Assembly: GCF_001984215.1 (NCBI RefSeq)
Contig: NZ_CP019420.1
Coordinates: 2,480,001-2,544,000, forward strand
Source of the DNA: Mycobacterium sp. MS1601
GTDB taxonomy: Bacteria; Actinomycetota; Actinomycetes; Mycobacteriales; Mycobacteriaceae
DNA length: 64,000 nucleotides
Reading direction: 5' to 3'
Shown here: positions 10,728 to 19,291 of the stretch, in pieces
How positions within the stretch are numbered: position 1 is the first letter of the stretch
Layout of the letters: every line of letters starts with the position of its first letter
Translations under genes and position numbers: made by a program
Notes under the pieces: model-generated
Told to the model about the DNA's origin: nothing
Database searches by the model: none
The model's input: only the letters and a program-made list of their open reading frames with translations

Positions 10728-11333
10728 GTGGCCCAGTCGGAAGACCCCGAGGATTACGTCGCACCCGCGGCACACCGGGTGCGCGCGGGAACGTTGTTGT
10801 TGGCCAACACCGATCTGCTGGAGCCGACCTTCCGGCGCAGCGTCATCTACGTCGTGGAACACAACGACGGCGGCACCCTCGGCGTGGTGCTCAACCGGCC
10901 CAGCGAGACCGCTGTCTACAACGTGCTGCCGCAGTGGGCCAAGCTGGCGGCGAAGCCCAAGACCATGTTCGTCGGCGGCCCGGTCAAGCGGGATGCCGCG
11001 TTGTGTCTCGGCACGCTGCGGGTCGGGATGGACGCCCAGGGCGTGCCCGGTCTGCGGCACGTGGCCGGGCGGATGGTGATGGTGGATCTGGACGCCGATC
11101 CTGATGTCCTGGCACCCGTCCTCGAAGGAGTGCGGATCTTCGCGGGCTATTCGGGCTGGACCATCGGTCAGCTCGAAGGGGAGATCGAGCGCAACGACTG
11201 GATGGTGTTGTCGGCGCTGCCGTCAGACGTATTGGTGGAACAGCGGGTGGATCTGTGGTCGCGGGTGCTGCGTCGCCAGCCGATGCCGATGTCGCTGCTG
11301 GCCACACACCCGATCGACGTCAGCCGAAACTAG
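10728..11333 (+). CDS. YqgE/AlgH family protein
   Basis: A 201-residue cytosolic protein of the UPF0301/AlgH family, very close to Rv0038. Family hallmarks are visible: GTLLLANTDLLEPTFRRSV, GGTLGVVLNRPSE, FVGGPVKRDAA and FAGYSGWTIGQLEGE. The molecular role of the family is not established. The start is the GTG at 10728, which aligns with homologues; no Shine-Dalgarno sequence is seen and CATGAT lies six bases upstream, so leaderless expression is possible but weakly supported. The stop codon directly abuts the stop of the convergent gene. Confidence 0.92.
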   Translation: MAQSEDPEDYVAPAAHRVRAGTLLLANTDLLEPTFRRSVIYVVEHNDGGTLGVVLNRPSETAVYNVLPQWAKLAAKPKTMFVGGPVKRDAALCLGTLRVGMDAQGVPGLRHVAGRMVMVDLDADPDVLAPVLEGVRIFAGYSGWTIGQLEGEIERNDWMVLSALPSDVLVEQRVDLWSRVLRRQPMPMSLLATHPIDVSRN

Positions 11334-11702
11334 CTAACCGGCTTTGTTGGCCAGCGGTGACCCGCTGGCGCACGACAGCGTGCACGATCCGCAACTGCTG
11401 CCGCAGTCCGACGCCGGCTGCGGACGGGTCGCAAAGCGCGCGCCCTGCCACGATCCGGCGACGATGGTGCCGAGCGCACCCACCACACAGACCACCAGCA
11501 CCACCAGCCCGGTGGGCGCGGGAACAGCGATGCCCACCACACCGCCTGCGGCCAGCATCACTGCTGCGGCCAGCTGGATCGGTGCCACGGCACGCAGTAC
11601 CTGCTGCGTCAGGTCGGCGCTCTTCGGTCGCGTCAACGTCCACACACCCGAGCCCGCGGCGGCAATCGCTGCGCACAGGCACACCACACCGGCAATCAGC
11701 AT
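11334..11702 (-). CDS. Small membrane protein with Cys-rich tail (Rv0039c-like)
   Basis: A 122-residue membrane protein with three hydrophobic segments (about residues 2-22, 45-62 and 66-88), matching the Rv0039c position. The C-terminus carries a tight cysteine cluster (DCGSSCGSCTLSCASG, four Cys), which could bind a metal or form disulfides. No known domain is recognised. It follows mtc28 in the minus direction with a 38-base gap and may be in its operon. Confidence 0.75.
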   Translation of the reverse strand: MLIAGVVCLCAAIAAAGSGVWTLTRPKSADLTQQVLRAVAPIQLAAAVMLAAGGVVGIAVPAPTGLVVLVVCVVGALGTIVAGSWQGARFATRPQPASDCGSSCGSCTLSCASGSPLANKAG

Positions 11703-11740
11703 GGGCTCACTTTACGAGGTGAGCCGCGCCCCCCAAAAAC

Positions 11741-12586
11741 TCAGGGCGCGGTGGCGGGCGGCGGCGCCGGTGCCGCGGTGGGCGCGGTGACCTTGAAGCC
11801 GTTGACGATCGCCTCGGTGGCGTCGGCCGCGGCGACCACCTGGCTGACCGCGGTGGTCACCGACAGCGACACCAGATAGGTGTCGGTCCCTGAGGTCGCC
11901 AGCACGTGGCGGCGCGACGTGTTCAGCGTCATGTCGTTCTGTTGGTAGGTGCCCTCGATCAGCGACGACGGGAACCCGCCGAACGGTGCCAGCGAGGCGT
12001 CGGTGGACTGCCAGTTGGGCAGCTGCTGGCTGTCGATGAAGCCGTGGGTGCTGGCCTCGGTCGCATCGAATGCGCCGCCGACGACGCGGTAGATCACCAC
12101 CTGTGCGTTGGACGTGTACAGACCGTCGCCGCCGACGCGGTCGGCGATCACCGCGAACGCGTCGGGCACGTTCGGGTCGGGAACCTGGGCCCAGCCCGGC
12201 GGCATGGGCAAGGTGATGTGCAGCGCGGTGAAGGTGCGCGGGTTCTGCGGCTCCAGGGTTGCGCCCTTGCTGGTCAGGAACTCGCGGATGGTGCCTGAGG
12301 TGGCGGGCGTCAGCGCCGGAGCTGCGACCTGCTGGAGCTGGGGCGCGTACTGGGCCTGCGGGGAGTACTGGGCCTGCGGCGCGACGGCGGCAGCAGCCGG
12401 CTGGGCGGGGATGCCCGGAGCCAGTGGGGCCACGCCCGCCTGCTCGACCATGGTTGCCGGTGTAGGTACGGGAGGCAGCGGCACTGCCGGTTCAGCGGAG
12501 GCCGGTGCCACGGCAAGCCCCATCACGCCTGCGATGCCTGCGGCGACACCTCCGGCGAGTACGCGGCCGGTGACATAGGCGAACAT
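11741..12586 (-). CDS. mtc28: Secreted proline-rich antigen Mtc28 (LpqN/LpqT-like family)
   Basis: A 281-residue exported protein homologous to the proline-rich 28-kDa antigen of M. tuberculosis (Rv0040c). A signal peptide (about residues 1-31, ending APASAEP) precedes a Pro/Ala/Gln-rich linker with repeated [13 protein letters not shown], then a conserved globular domain (about 95-265) of the type seen in LpqN/LpqT lipoproteins, then a Pro-rich tail. There is no lipobox Cys. The start ATG at 12586 has an AAAGGA ribosome-binding site about nine bases upstream. The open frame continues upstream across leuS on the opposite strand, but that extension is antisense shadow. Confidence 0.9.
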   Translation of the reverse strand: MFAYVTGRVLAGGVAAGIAGVMGLAVAPASAEPAVPLPPVPTPATMVEQAGVAPLAPGIPAQPAAAAVAPQAQYSPQAQYAPQLQQVAAPALTPATSGTIREFLTSKGATLEPQNPRTFTALHITLPMPPGWAQVPDPNVPDAFAVIADRVGGDGLYTSNAQVVIYRVVGGAFDATEASTHGFIDSQQLPNWQSTDASLAPFGGFPSSLIEGTYQQNDMTLNTSRRHVLATSGTDTYLVSLSVTTAVSQVVAAADATEAIVNGFKVTAPTAAPAPPPATAP

Positions 12587-12661
12587 GCCAATCGATCCTT
12601 TCCGGGTCTGTCGGTTGGCGCGGCGCTCCCGACAGTGCGCGCCATCCCAGGTCAGGGGCCG

Positions 12662-12667
12662 ACTGTA
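12662..12667 (-). promoter_or_regulatory. mtc28: Candidate -10 element of mtc28
   Basis: TACAGT on the minus strand matches the TAnnnT -10 consensus and would give a leader of roughly 70 bases before the mtc28 ATG. No clear -35 was found. Low certainty. Confidence 0.3.
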
Positions 12668-12804
12668 TCCCCGGCGCGGCGGCGTTTCCCAGAGCTGGAA
12701 CCGACCTGGAACCAAGCGCTGACACCCCCGCAACCCAACCGAGACGAAGCCGTGACCGGCAGCACTGGCACGCATCGCGTTTTTGGCCCCCGGAGGTGCC
12801 CTTA

Positions 12805-12810
12805 TACCCT
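12805..12810 (+). promoter_or_regulatory. leuS: -10 element for leaderless leuS
   Basis: TACCCT fits TAnnnT and ends seven bases before the leuS GTG, which places the transcription start at the initiation codon. A weak TTTTGG string about 20 bases upstream could serve as -35. Confidence 0.55.
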
Positions 12811-12817
12811 GTTCAGC

Positions 12818-15658
12818 GTGACCGACACGACCACTTCCGCCACCGACTCCGATACCCCCGCATTCCGCTATTCCGCGGATCTGGCGGGGCGCATCGAGCA
12901 GACCTGGCAGGAGAAGTGGGAACGCCTTGGCACGTTCCACGTGCCCAACCCGGTGGGCACCCTGGCGCCCGCCGACGGGACGACAGTGCCCCCGGACAAG
13001 ATGTTCGTCCAGGACATGTTCCCCTACCCTTCCGGGGAGGGCCTGCACGTCGGCCATCCACTCGGCTACATCGCCACGGACGTCTACGCCCGCTATCACC
13101 GCATGCAGGGCCGCAACGTCCTGCACGCGCTGGGCTTCGATTCGTTCGGCCTGCCTGCCGAGCAGTACGCCGTGCAGACCGGTACCCATCCGCGCATCCG
13201 CACCGAGGCCAACATCGTCAACTTCAAGCGCCAGCTCGGGCGCTTGGGGTTGGGGCATGACGCACGACGCAGTTTCTCCACCACCGATGTCGACTTCTAC
13301 AAGTGGACGCAGTGGATCTTCCTGCAGATCTACAACGCCTGGTTCGATCCCGCCGTGGGCAAGGCTCGGCCGGTGTCCGACTTGATCACCGAATTCGAGT
13401 CCGGCACAAGGACACTCGATGACGGCCGCAGCTGGTCGGCCCTGGATGCCGGTGAGCGTGCCGATGTGATCGACGGCTACCGGCTGGTCTACCGCGCGGA
13501 CTCGATGGTCAACTGGTGCCCGGGTCTTGGCACCGTGCTGGCCAACGAAGAGGTGACCTCGGACGGCCGCAGTGACCGCGGTAACTTCCCGGTGTTCCGG
13601 AAACGTCTGCGGCAGTGGATGATGCGCATCACCGCCTACTCCGACCGGCTGCTCGACGACCTGGACACCTTGGACTGGCCGGACAAGGTCAAGGCCATGC
13701 AGCGCAACTGGATCGGCCGTTCCGTCGGTGCTTCGGTGCAGTTCGGCTCGCCGGCCGGGGACATCGGTGTGTTCACCACCCGCCCAGACACCCTCTTCGG
13801 CGCAACGTATCTGGTGCTGGCACCCGAACACGATCTGGTCGACACCCTGGTCTCGGAGGCGTGGCCGGACGGAACCGACACGCGCTGGACCTACGGCGCG
13901 GATACCCCGGCCGCCGCGGTGGCCGCCTATCGCGCGGCGATTGCGGCCAAGTCGGATCTGGAGCGCCAGGAAAACAAGACCAAGACAGGTGTGTTCCTCG
14001 GGGTGCACGCGGTCAACCCGGTCAACGGCGCACAGGTGCCGATCTTCATCGCCGACTACGTGCTGGCCGGCTACGGCACCGGTGCCATCATGGCGGTGCC
14101 CGGCGGCGACCAGCGGGACTGGGATTTCGCCACCGAGTTCGGGTTGCCCATCATCGAAGTCGTTTCTGGCGGTGACGTTTCGGAATCCGCGTACACCGGC
14201 GACGGCGTCCTGGTGAACTCCGGATACCTCGACGGCATGGACGTCACCACCGCCAAGGCGACAGTGACGCAGCGCCTGGAGGCCGACGGCCGCGGTCAGG
14301 GTCGGGTCGAGTTCAAGCTGCGTGACTGGTTGTTCGCGCGGCAGCGCTACTGGGGTGAGCCGTTCCCCATCGTCTACGACGCCGACGGCCGTGCTCATGC
14401 CCTGCCGGAATCCGCTCTGCCGGTGGAACTTCCGGACGTCCCGGACTACGCGCCGGTATCCTTCGACCCGGATGACGCCGACAGCGAACCTTCGCCGCCG
14501 CTGGCCAAGGCCACCGACTGGGTGAACGTCGAACTCGATCTCGGTGACGGGTTGCAGACCTACACCCGCGACACCAACGTGATGCCGCAGTGGGCCGGCA
14601 GCTCCTGGTATGAGCTGCGCTACACCGACCCGCAGAACCCGGATGAGTTGTGCGCCAAGGAGAACGAGGCGTACTGGATGGGCCCGCGCCCCGCCGAGCA
14701 CGGTCCGAGCGACCCCGGTGGTGTCGACCTGTACGTCGGAGGTGTGGAGCATGCCGTGCTGCACCTGCTGTACTCGCGGTTCTGGCACAAGGTGCTCTTC
14801 GACCTGGGGCACGTGTCCTCCAGCGAGCCGTACCGCCGTCTGGTCAACCAGGGCTACATCCAGGCGTTCGCCTACACCGATTCGCGTGGTTCCTACGTGC
14901 CTGCCGCCGATGTGGTGGAGAAGGACGGCAAGTTCTTCTACGAAGGCAGTGAGGTGAACCAGGAATTCGGCAAGATCGGCAAGAGCCTGAAGAACTCGGT
15001 GTCACCCGACGAGATCTGTGACAACTACGGCGCCGACACTCTGCGCGTCTACGAGATGTCGATGGGTCCGCTGGAGGCCTCACGGCCGTGGGCGACCAAG
15101 GATGTTGTTGGGGCGCATCGCTTTCTGCAGCGGGTGTGGCGTCTGGTGGTCGACGAGGCGACAGGGCGGAACCGGGTCACCGATGCCGAACTGGACCCGG
15201 CGACGCGCAAGATCTTGCACCGCACCATCGACGGTGTCTCCGACGACTACGCCCATCTGCGCAACAACACCGCCGCGGCCAAGTTGATCGAGTACACCAA
15301 CCACCTCACCAAGGAGGGCATCACCGCCCGCGATGCACTGGTGCCGCTGGTGCTGATGGTCGCCCCGCTGGCGCCTCACCTGGCCGAGGAGCTGTGGGAG
15401 CGGCTCGGCAACGGGTCGTCGCTGGCGCACGGCCCCTTCCCGGTCGCCGATCCGGCGTACCTGGTCGAGGACACGGTCGAGTACCCGGTTCAGGTCAATG
15501 GCAAGGTGCGTGGGCGCATCACGGTGCCTGCCGACGCCGACAAGGCGGCCGTGGAGTCACTGGCGCGGGTTGATGAGAAGGTGCTGGCATTCCTGGCCGG
15601 CGCAGAACCCAAGAAGGTCATCGTGGTTCCGGGCCGGCTGGTGAACCTGGTGGTCTGA
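12818..15658 (+). CDS. leuS: Leucyl-tRNA synthetase
   Basis: A 946-residue class I aminoacyl-tRNA synthetase charging tRNA-Leu, very close to Rv0041. Visible parts are the [16 protein letters not shown] region with the HIGH-like signature, a CP1 editing domain with [12 protein letters not shown] and [17 protein letters not shown], the [15 protein letters not shown] segment, a KMSKS-like loop ([15 protein letters not shown]), and the anticodon-binding and C-terminal domains ([12 protein letters not shown]). The GTG at 12818 is chosen because TACCCT (12805-12810) lies seven bases upstream, giving a leaderless mRNA; the frame is open further upstream without a plausible start. Confidence 0.97.
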   Translation: MTDTTTSATDSDTPAFRYSADLAGRIEQTWQEKWERLGTFHVPNPVGTLAPADGTTVPPDKMFVQDMFPYPSGEGLHVGHPLGYIATDVYARYHRMQGRNVLHALGFDSFGLPAEQYAVQTGTHPRIRTEANIVNFKRQLGRLGLGHDARRSFSTTDVDFYKWTQWIFLQIYNAWFDPAVGKARPVSDLITEFESGTRTLDDGRSWSALDAGERADVIDGYRLVYRADSMVNWCPGLGTVLANEEVTSDGRSDRGNFPVFRKRLRQWMMRITAYSDRLLDDLDTLDWPDKVKAMQRNWIGRSVGASVQFGSPAGDIGVFTTRPDTLFGATYLVLAPEHDLVDTLVSEAWPDGTDTRWTYGADTPAAAVAAYRAAIAAKSDLERQENKTKTGVFLGVHAVNPVNGAQVPIFIADYVLAGYGTGAIMAVPGGDQRDWDFATEFGLPIIEVVSGGDVSESAYTGDGVLVNSGYLDGMDVTTAKATVTQRLEADGRGQGRVEFKLRDWLFARQRYWGEPFPIVYDADGRAHALPESALPVELPDVPDYAPVSFDPDDADSEPSPPLAKATDWVNVELDLGDGLQTYTRDTNVMPQWAGSSWYELRYTDPQNPDELCAKENEAYWMGPRPAEHGPSDPGGVDLYVGGVEHAVLHLLYSRFWHKVLFDLGHVSSSEPYRRLVNQGYIQAFAYTDSRGSYVPAADVVEKDGKFFYEGSEVNQEFGKIGKSLKNSVSPDEICDNYGADTLRVYEMSMGPLEASRPWATKDVVGAHRFLQRVWRLVVDEATGRNRVTDAELDPATRKILHRTIDGVSDDYAHLRNNTAAAKLIEYTNHLTKEGITARDALVPLVLMVAPLAPHLAEELWERLGNGSSLAHGPFPVADPAYLVEDTVEYPVQVNGKVRGRITVPADADKAAVESLARVDEKVLAFLAGAEPKKVIVVPGRLVNLVV

Positions 15659-15660
15659 CG

Positions 15661-15840
15661 GGCCGGAGGCCGAGGCTGCGAGGTACGAGCAGGTGAAGGA
15701 GATCCGGCTGGTTAACGGGGCCGGAGGCCGAGGCTGCGAGGTACGAGCAGGTGAAGGAGATCCGGCGGCCGGAGGCCGAGGCTGCGAGGTACGAGCAGGT
15801 GAAGGAGATCCGGCTGGTTAACGGGCCCGCTGGTTAACGG
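15661..15840. repeat. Tandem 58/48/58-bp repeats between leuS and the SDR gene
   Basis: Three head-to-tail copies start at 15661, 15719 and 15767, each beginning GGCCGGAGGCCGAGGCTGCG. Copy two lacks the ten-base CTGGTTAACG tail that copies one and three keep, and a further CTGGTTAACGG string occurs at 15830. That tail contains the last codons and TAA stop of the convergent SDR gene, so the array again looks like repeated duplication of a gene end. It is comparable to a VNTR locus. Confidence 0.9.
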
Positions 15841-16499
15841 GGCCGGAGCACCACCTCGTGGGTGTGCCCGTCGGGTGGGGTGGCCACCACCTGGGCCACT
15901 ACCTGCGCCACCGTCTCCGGCCGCAGGAACTTCGACGCGTCGTACTGGCCGCCGTGATAGTCGACCAGGTCGCGTTGCATCTCCGTGTCGATCCGGCCGG
16001 GATGGATCGAGGTCACTCGTAGCTCGGGTTCGTCGGCACGCAACGAGTCGGCGAACGCCCGCAGCGCGAACTTGCTCGCCGAGTAGGACGCCATCCCGGC
16101 CGACACGTTGCGTCCGGAGCCGGAGTTGATGAAGATCACCTGCCCGCGGGCGGCGCGCAGCGCCGGCAGTAGCGCCAGCGTGAGGCCCACCGCGCCAACA
16201 ACATTGATTTCGAAGGTGGCTCGCCACTGGTCGGGGGTGGTCTCTGCCACCCGACCCGGGAACATCACCCCGGCGTTGTGCACCAGAACGTCCAGCTCGG
16301 CGAGCACCTCGCTGCTGACCTCCAGTGACTCTTCGTCGGTGAGATCCAACGGCCAGGTGGTGGCGCCATGCAGGGCGGCGACGGCGTCCAACTCGGCCGA
16401 CGGCCGTCCCGCGAGCAGCAGTGTGTGGGTGGGGGCCAGGGCCGCGGCGATTGCGGCGCCGAGGCCACGGGAGGCACCGGTGATGAGCGCGGAGGGCAT
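15834..16499 (-). CDS. Short-chain dehydrogenase/reductase
   Basis: A 221-residue classical SDR oxidoreductase. The Rossmann motif TGASRGLG is at residues 7-14, the structural NAGV at about 74-77, and the catalytic Ser and YxxxK (INSGSG and YSASKFALRAFADS) lie at about residues 125-150. It uses NAD(P)H on an unknown carbonyl or hydroxyl substrate. Its 3' end is embedded in the tandem repeats, and it is divergent from ggh with a 64-base gap. It has no counterpart that I recall at this place in M. tuberculosis, so it belongs to the variable part of the region. Confidence 0.85.
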   Translation of the reverse strand: MPSALITGASRGLGAAIAAALAPTHTLLLAGRPSAELDAVAALHGATTWPLDLTDEESLEVSSEVLAELDVLVHNAGVMFPGRVAETTPDQWRATFEINVVGAVGLTLALLPALRAARGQVIFINSGSGRNVSAGMASYSASKFALRAFADSLRADEPELRVTSIHPGRIDTEMQRDLVDYHGGQYDASKFLRPETVAQVVAQVVATPPDGHTHEVVLRPR

Positions 16500-16530
16500 G
16501 GGCCCAACACTACAAACCGGAATCCAGCGA

Positions 16531-16552
16531 GCGTTCCGCGCACAGGGAACGC
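16531..16552. promoter_or_regulatory. Inverted repeat, candidate operator of ggh
   Basis: GCGTTCC and GGAACGC form a perfect seven-base inverted repeat with an eight-base spacer, ending eleven bases before the ggh GTG. The position just upstream of or over the promoter suits a repressor or activator site. No regulator is assigned. Confidence 0.45.
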
Positions 16553-16563
16553 AGAATGGACGC

Positions 16564-17904
16564 GTGGCACCCGATCCCAGTTTTGCGCCGACACAGCTCG
16601 CGGCCCGCGCGGCCTATCTGCTTCGGGGCAACGACCTCGGGGTGATGACGACGGCGGCACCGCTGCTGTACCCGCACATGTGGAGCTGGGACGCGGCATT
16701 CGTGGCAGTCGGGCTGGCTCCGCTGTCAGTGGAGCGCGCGGTGGTCGAACTGGACACGCTGCTCTCGGCGCAGTGGACCAACGGCATGATCCCGCACATC
16801 GTGTTCGCCAACGGGGTGGACGGATACTTCCCGGGCCCGGCGCGCTGGGCCTGCTCGGCGCTGGCCACCACCGCGCCGCGCACGCGTCACACCTCGGGTA
16901 TCACTCAGCCGCCGGTGCACGCCATCGCGGTGCAGCGCATCCTGGACCACGCCCGCACTCGGGGCCGCTCCACCCGCGCGGTGGCCGAGGCGTTCCTGGA
17001 TCGCAGGTGGTCGGACATGGTGCGGTGGCATCGCTGGCTGGCGGAGGCACGCGATCAAGACGAGCACGGGCGCATCACCATGTACCACGGCTGGGAGTCC
17101 GGTATGGACAACTCGCCACGCTGGGACGCCGCGTACGCCAACGTGATTCCCGGTGCGGTGCCCGAGTACCAGCGGGAGGACAACAAGATCAACACCGACG
17201 CCAGCCAGCGGCCGTCGGATACCGAGTATGACCGCTATCTGTGGCTGCTCGAGGAGATGAAGGCCGCGCGCTACGACGATGCGCTACTGCCGAAGGTGAT
17301 GAGCTTCGCGGTCGAGGACGTCTTCGTCTCGGCCATCTTCTCGGTGGCGTGTACGGTGCTTGCCGAGATCGGCGAGGACTACAAACGCCCGCACGCCGAT
17401 GTCAGGGACCTCTACGCATGGGCAGAGCGCTTCCGGGCCGGTGTCATCGATTCGACCGATCAAAGGACCGGTGCGGCAAGGGATTACGATCTACGCGCAC
17501 AGCGTTGGATCGCCACCGAGACGGCGGCGCAGTTCGCTCCGCTGTTGTGTGGTGGTCTGCCGCACGACAAGGAGCGCACCCTGCTGCGGCTGTTGGAGGG
17601 CCCGCGATTCCGCGGACACCCGGACCTGAAGTACGCGCTGATTCCGTCGACCTCGCCGGTGTCGCGGGACTTCCGTTCCAGGGAATACTGGCGCGGTCCG
17701 GTGTGGCCGGTGCTGACCTGGCTGTTCTCCTGGTGCTTCGCCCGCCGCGGCTGGGCTGAACGCTCGAACAGCCTGCGTCGCGAGGGTTTACGGCAGGCCA
17801 GCGACGGTACATTCGCCGAGTACTACGAGCCGTTCACCGGGGAACCGCTGGGGAGTATGCAGCAGTCCTGGACCGCGGCGGCGGTGCTCGACTGGTTGGG
17901 TTGA
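16564..17904 (+). CDS. ggh: Glucosylglycerate hydrolase (GH63 family)
   Basis: A 446-residue (alpha/alpha)6-barrel hydrolase matching mycobacterial glucosylglycerate hydrolase, which splits glucosylglycerate into glucose and glycerate during recovery from nitrogen starvation. With the GTG at 16564 as residue 1, Asp182 (in WESGMDNSPRWD) and Glu419 (in GTFAEYYEPFTG) fall at the numbers I recall for the catalytic acid and base of the M. hassiacum enzyme, and the length also agrees. Substrate-loop motifs such as PHMWSWDAAF and REYWRGPVWPVLTW are present. There is no signal peptide, so it acts in the cytosol. The gene is typical of rapid growers. Family confidence is high; substrate is inferred from homology. 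Confidence 0.9.
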   Translation: MAPDPSFAPTQLAARAAYLLRGNDLGVMTTAAPLLYPHMWSWDAAFVAVGLAPLSVERAVVELDTLLSAQWTNGMIPHIVFANGVDGYFPGPARWACSALATTAPRTRHTSGITQPPVHAIAVQRILDHARTRGRSTRAVAEAFLDRRWSDMVRWHRWLAEARDQDEHGRITMYHGWESGMDNSPRWDAAYANVIPGAVPEYQREDNKINTDASQRPSDTEYDRYLWLLEEMKAARYDDALLPKVMSFAVEDVFVSAIFSVACTVLAEIGEDYKRPHADVRDLYAWAERFRAGVIDSTDQRTGAARDYDLRAQRWIATETAAQFAPLLCGGLPHDKERTLLRLLEGPRFRGHPDLKYALIPSTSPVSRDFRSREYWRGPVWPVLTWLFSWCFARRGWAERSNSLRREGLRQASDGTFAEYYEPFTGEPLGSMQQSWTAAAVLDWLG

Positions 17905-17914
17905 AGTTCTCTTG

Positions 17915-17992
17915 TAGCCTGAGCTCTTTCAACTGCTCGGTTTCCCCCTCGCCTCGCTGAGGGCACCCCCACGCAGCCTCGGGCTCAGGCTA
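17915..17992. terminator. Nested inverted repeats, likely bidirectional terminator of ggh and marR
   Basis: TAGCCTGAGC (17915-17924) pairs perfectly with GCTCAGGCTA (17983-17992), and a smaller CCCTC/GAGGG hairpin lies inside the loop. The right arm overlaps the stop codon of the convergent MarR gene. There is no T-tract, which is common for mycobacterial terminators. Confidence 0.5.
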
Positions 17993-18463
17993 GGTCTTCT
18001 TGGTGGCCAGCTTCTCGAGTGGCTCCAGGGCGCGCTGCAGTGTCTCGAGTTCCTCGGGAGACAAACCCCGCAGCATCGACGCCAGCGCGGCGTAGCGGTT
18101 GGTGAGCGCTTCGCGGTGTTCGGCATGGCCTTTCGGCGTGATCTCGACCAGCACGGCACGCAGATCGGAGGGATCCCTGGTGCGCTTGACCAGATCCAGC
18201 TTCTCCAGCCGACGGATGGCCACGGTGGTGGTGGGCGTGCGGACTTTCTCGTGTGCCGCCAGTTCGGTCATCCGCATGGGGCCCTGGTCCAGCAGGGTCA
18301 CCAAGATGGACAGCTGAGCGAGGGTCAGGTCGTCGGCCGGTGTCGCGGCCGTCTTGTCACCGCGCCGCAGCACGGTGAACAGTTTCGACAACGCGCGGTG
18401 CAGACCCTCGGCAAGGTCGGAAACGTCAGCTACGTCTGTGACGCCGACTTCGCTCTCAGTCAT
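17990..18463 (-). CDS. MarR family transcriptional regulator (Rv0042c-like)
   Basis: A 157-residue winged-helix regulator homologous to Rv0042c. The DNA-binding region runs from LTLAQLSILVTLLDQGPMRMTELAA through the recognition helix VRTPTTTVAIRRLEKLDLV and the wing KRTRDPSDLRAVLVEIT. The C-terminal helices form the dimer interface. The ligand is unknown. A TAGACT -10 hexamer (18477-18472) lies eight bases before the ATG, so the transcript is probably leaderless, and an imperfect palindrome over this promoter suggests autorepression. Confidence 0.9.
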   Translation of the reverse strand: MTESEVGVTDVADVSDLAEGLHRALSKLFTVLRRGDKTAATPADDLTLAQLSILVTLLDQGPMRMTELAAHEKVRTPTTTVAIRRLEKLDLVKRTRDPSDLRAVLVEITPKGHAEHREALTNRYAALASMLRGLSPEELETLQRALEPLEKLATKKT

Positions 18464-18464
18464 A

Positions 18465-18479
18465 GTTCGCTAGTCTAAC
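18465..18479. promoter_or_regulatory. Imperfect palindrome over the marR promoter
   Basis: GTTCGCTAGTCTAAC is an imperfect dyad centred on CTAG that covers the putative -10 hexamer of the marR gene. This is the usual site for MarR autoregulation. Confidence 0.4.
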
Positions 18480-18556
18480 CTGTCAGCGGCTGTCATTCTG
18501 CCCGGGAAGCGGAATTCCGGCAAAATTCTTGCAGGTCACCACGGTCGTCGTGTGGT

Positions 18557-19291
18557 TCACAACACCTGGGACAGGAACCGTTGCAAACGGTCGGTTTCGG
18601 CGGCCTCGAACAGTTGCTCAGGAGCCCCCGCCTCCACCACCCGACCGTGATCCATGAACACCACGGCATCGGCGGCCGAGCGGGCGAAGCCCATCTCGTG
18701 GGTCACCACCACCATCGTCATGCCGTCGGCACCCAGTTCGGTGATCAACGCCAGGATTCCCTTCACCAGTTCGGGGTCCAGCGCAGAGGTGGCCTCGTCG
18801 AAGAACATCACCTGCGGCGTCATCGCCAGAGCTCTGGCGATGGCGACCCTTTGCTGTTGTCCGCCGGACAGGGTGCCGGGACGTACATCGGCCTTGTGCC
18901 GCAACCCCACTCGCTCCAACTGTGCCAAGGCGAGTTCACGGGCGGCCTCGGACGTCATCTTCTTGAGCTTGCGTGGCGCCAGCGTCACGTTGTCCAAGAC
19001 ACTGCGGTGCGGGAACAGGTTGAACTGCTGGAACACCATGCCGATGCGCTGGCGCAGCGCGTCGGGATCGTCGCGCAGCACGGATCGGCCGTCGAGCAGG
19101 ATGTCACCCTGGTCGGGTTCGTAGAGCCGGTTCAGTGTCCGCAGCAAGGTCGACTTTCCGGACCCGGACGGCCCGATGACGGCGGTGGTGGTGCCCGCGG
19201 GCACGTCGATGTCGACCCCGCGCAGCACCTTCGCGTTACCAAAGGACAGATGAATATCGTTGGCTTGCAACGAGACCGGCTCGGACATCAC
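18557..19291 (-). CDS. Polar amino-acid ABC transporter ATP-binding protein (GlnQ type)
   Basis: A 244-residue ATPase with Walker A GPSGSGKST, Q-loop VFQQFNLFPH, signature LSGGQQQRVAIARAL, Walker B VMFFDEATSALD and H-loop VVTHEMGFA. The FQQFNLFPH and TSALDPE strings are characteristic of the glutamine/polar amino-acid family. Its ATG overlaps the stop of the upstream permease gene (ATGA), so the two are translated together. The substrate is probably glutamine, glutamate or a related amino acid, inferred from the family. Confidence 0.93.
   Translation of the reverse strand: MMSEPVSLQANDIHLSFGNAKVLRGVDIDVPAGTTTAVIGPSGSGKSTLLRTLNRLYEPDQGDILLDGRSVLRDDPDALRQRIGMVFQQFNLFPHRSVLDNVTLAPRKLKKMTSEAARELALAQLERVGLRHKADVRPGTLSGGQQQRVAIARALAMTPQVMFFDEATSALDPELVKGILALITELGADGMTMVVVTHEMGFARSAADAVVFMDHGRVVEAGAPEQLFEAAETDRLQRFLSQVL

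Noticed and set aside
12587..14812. Open frame extending mtc28 upstream on the minus strand to a 1023-residue product
   Set aside because: It lies fully antisense to leuS, has no family features, and the signal peptide and ribosome-binding site of mtc28 begin at 12586.
15661..15840. CRISPR array
   Set aside because: No spacers between units; the length differences are internal deletions in the repeat.
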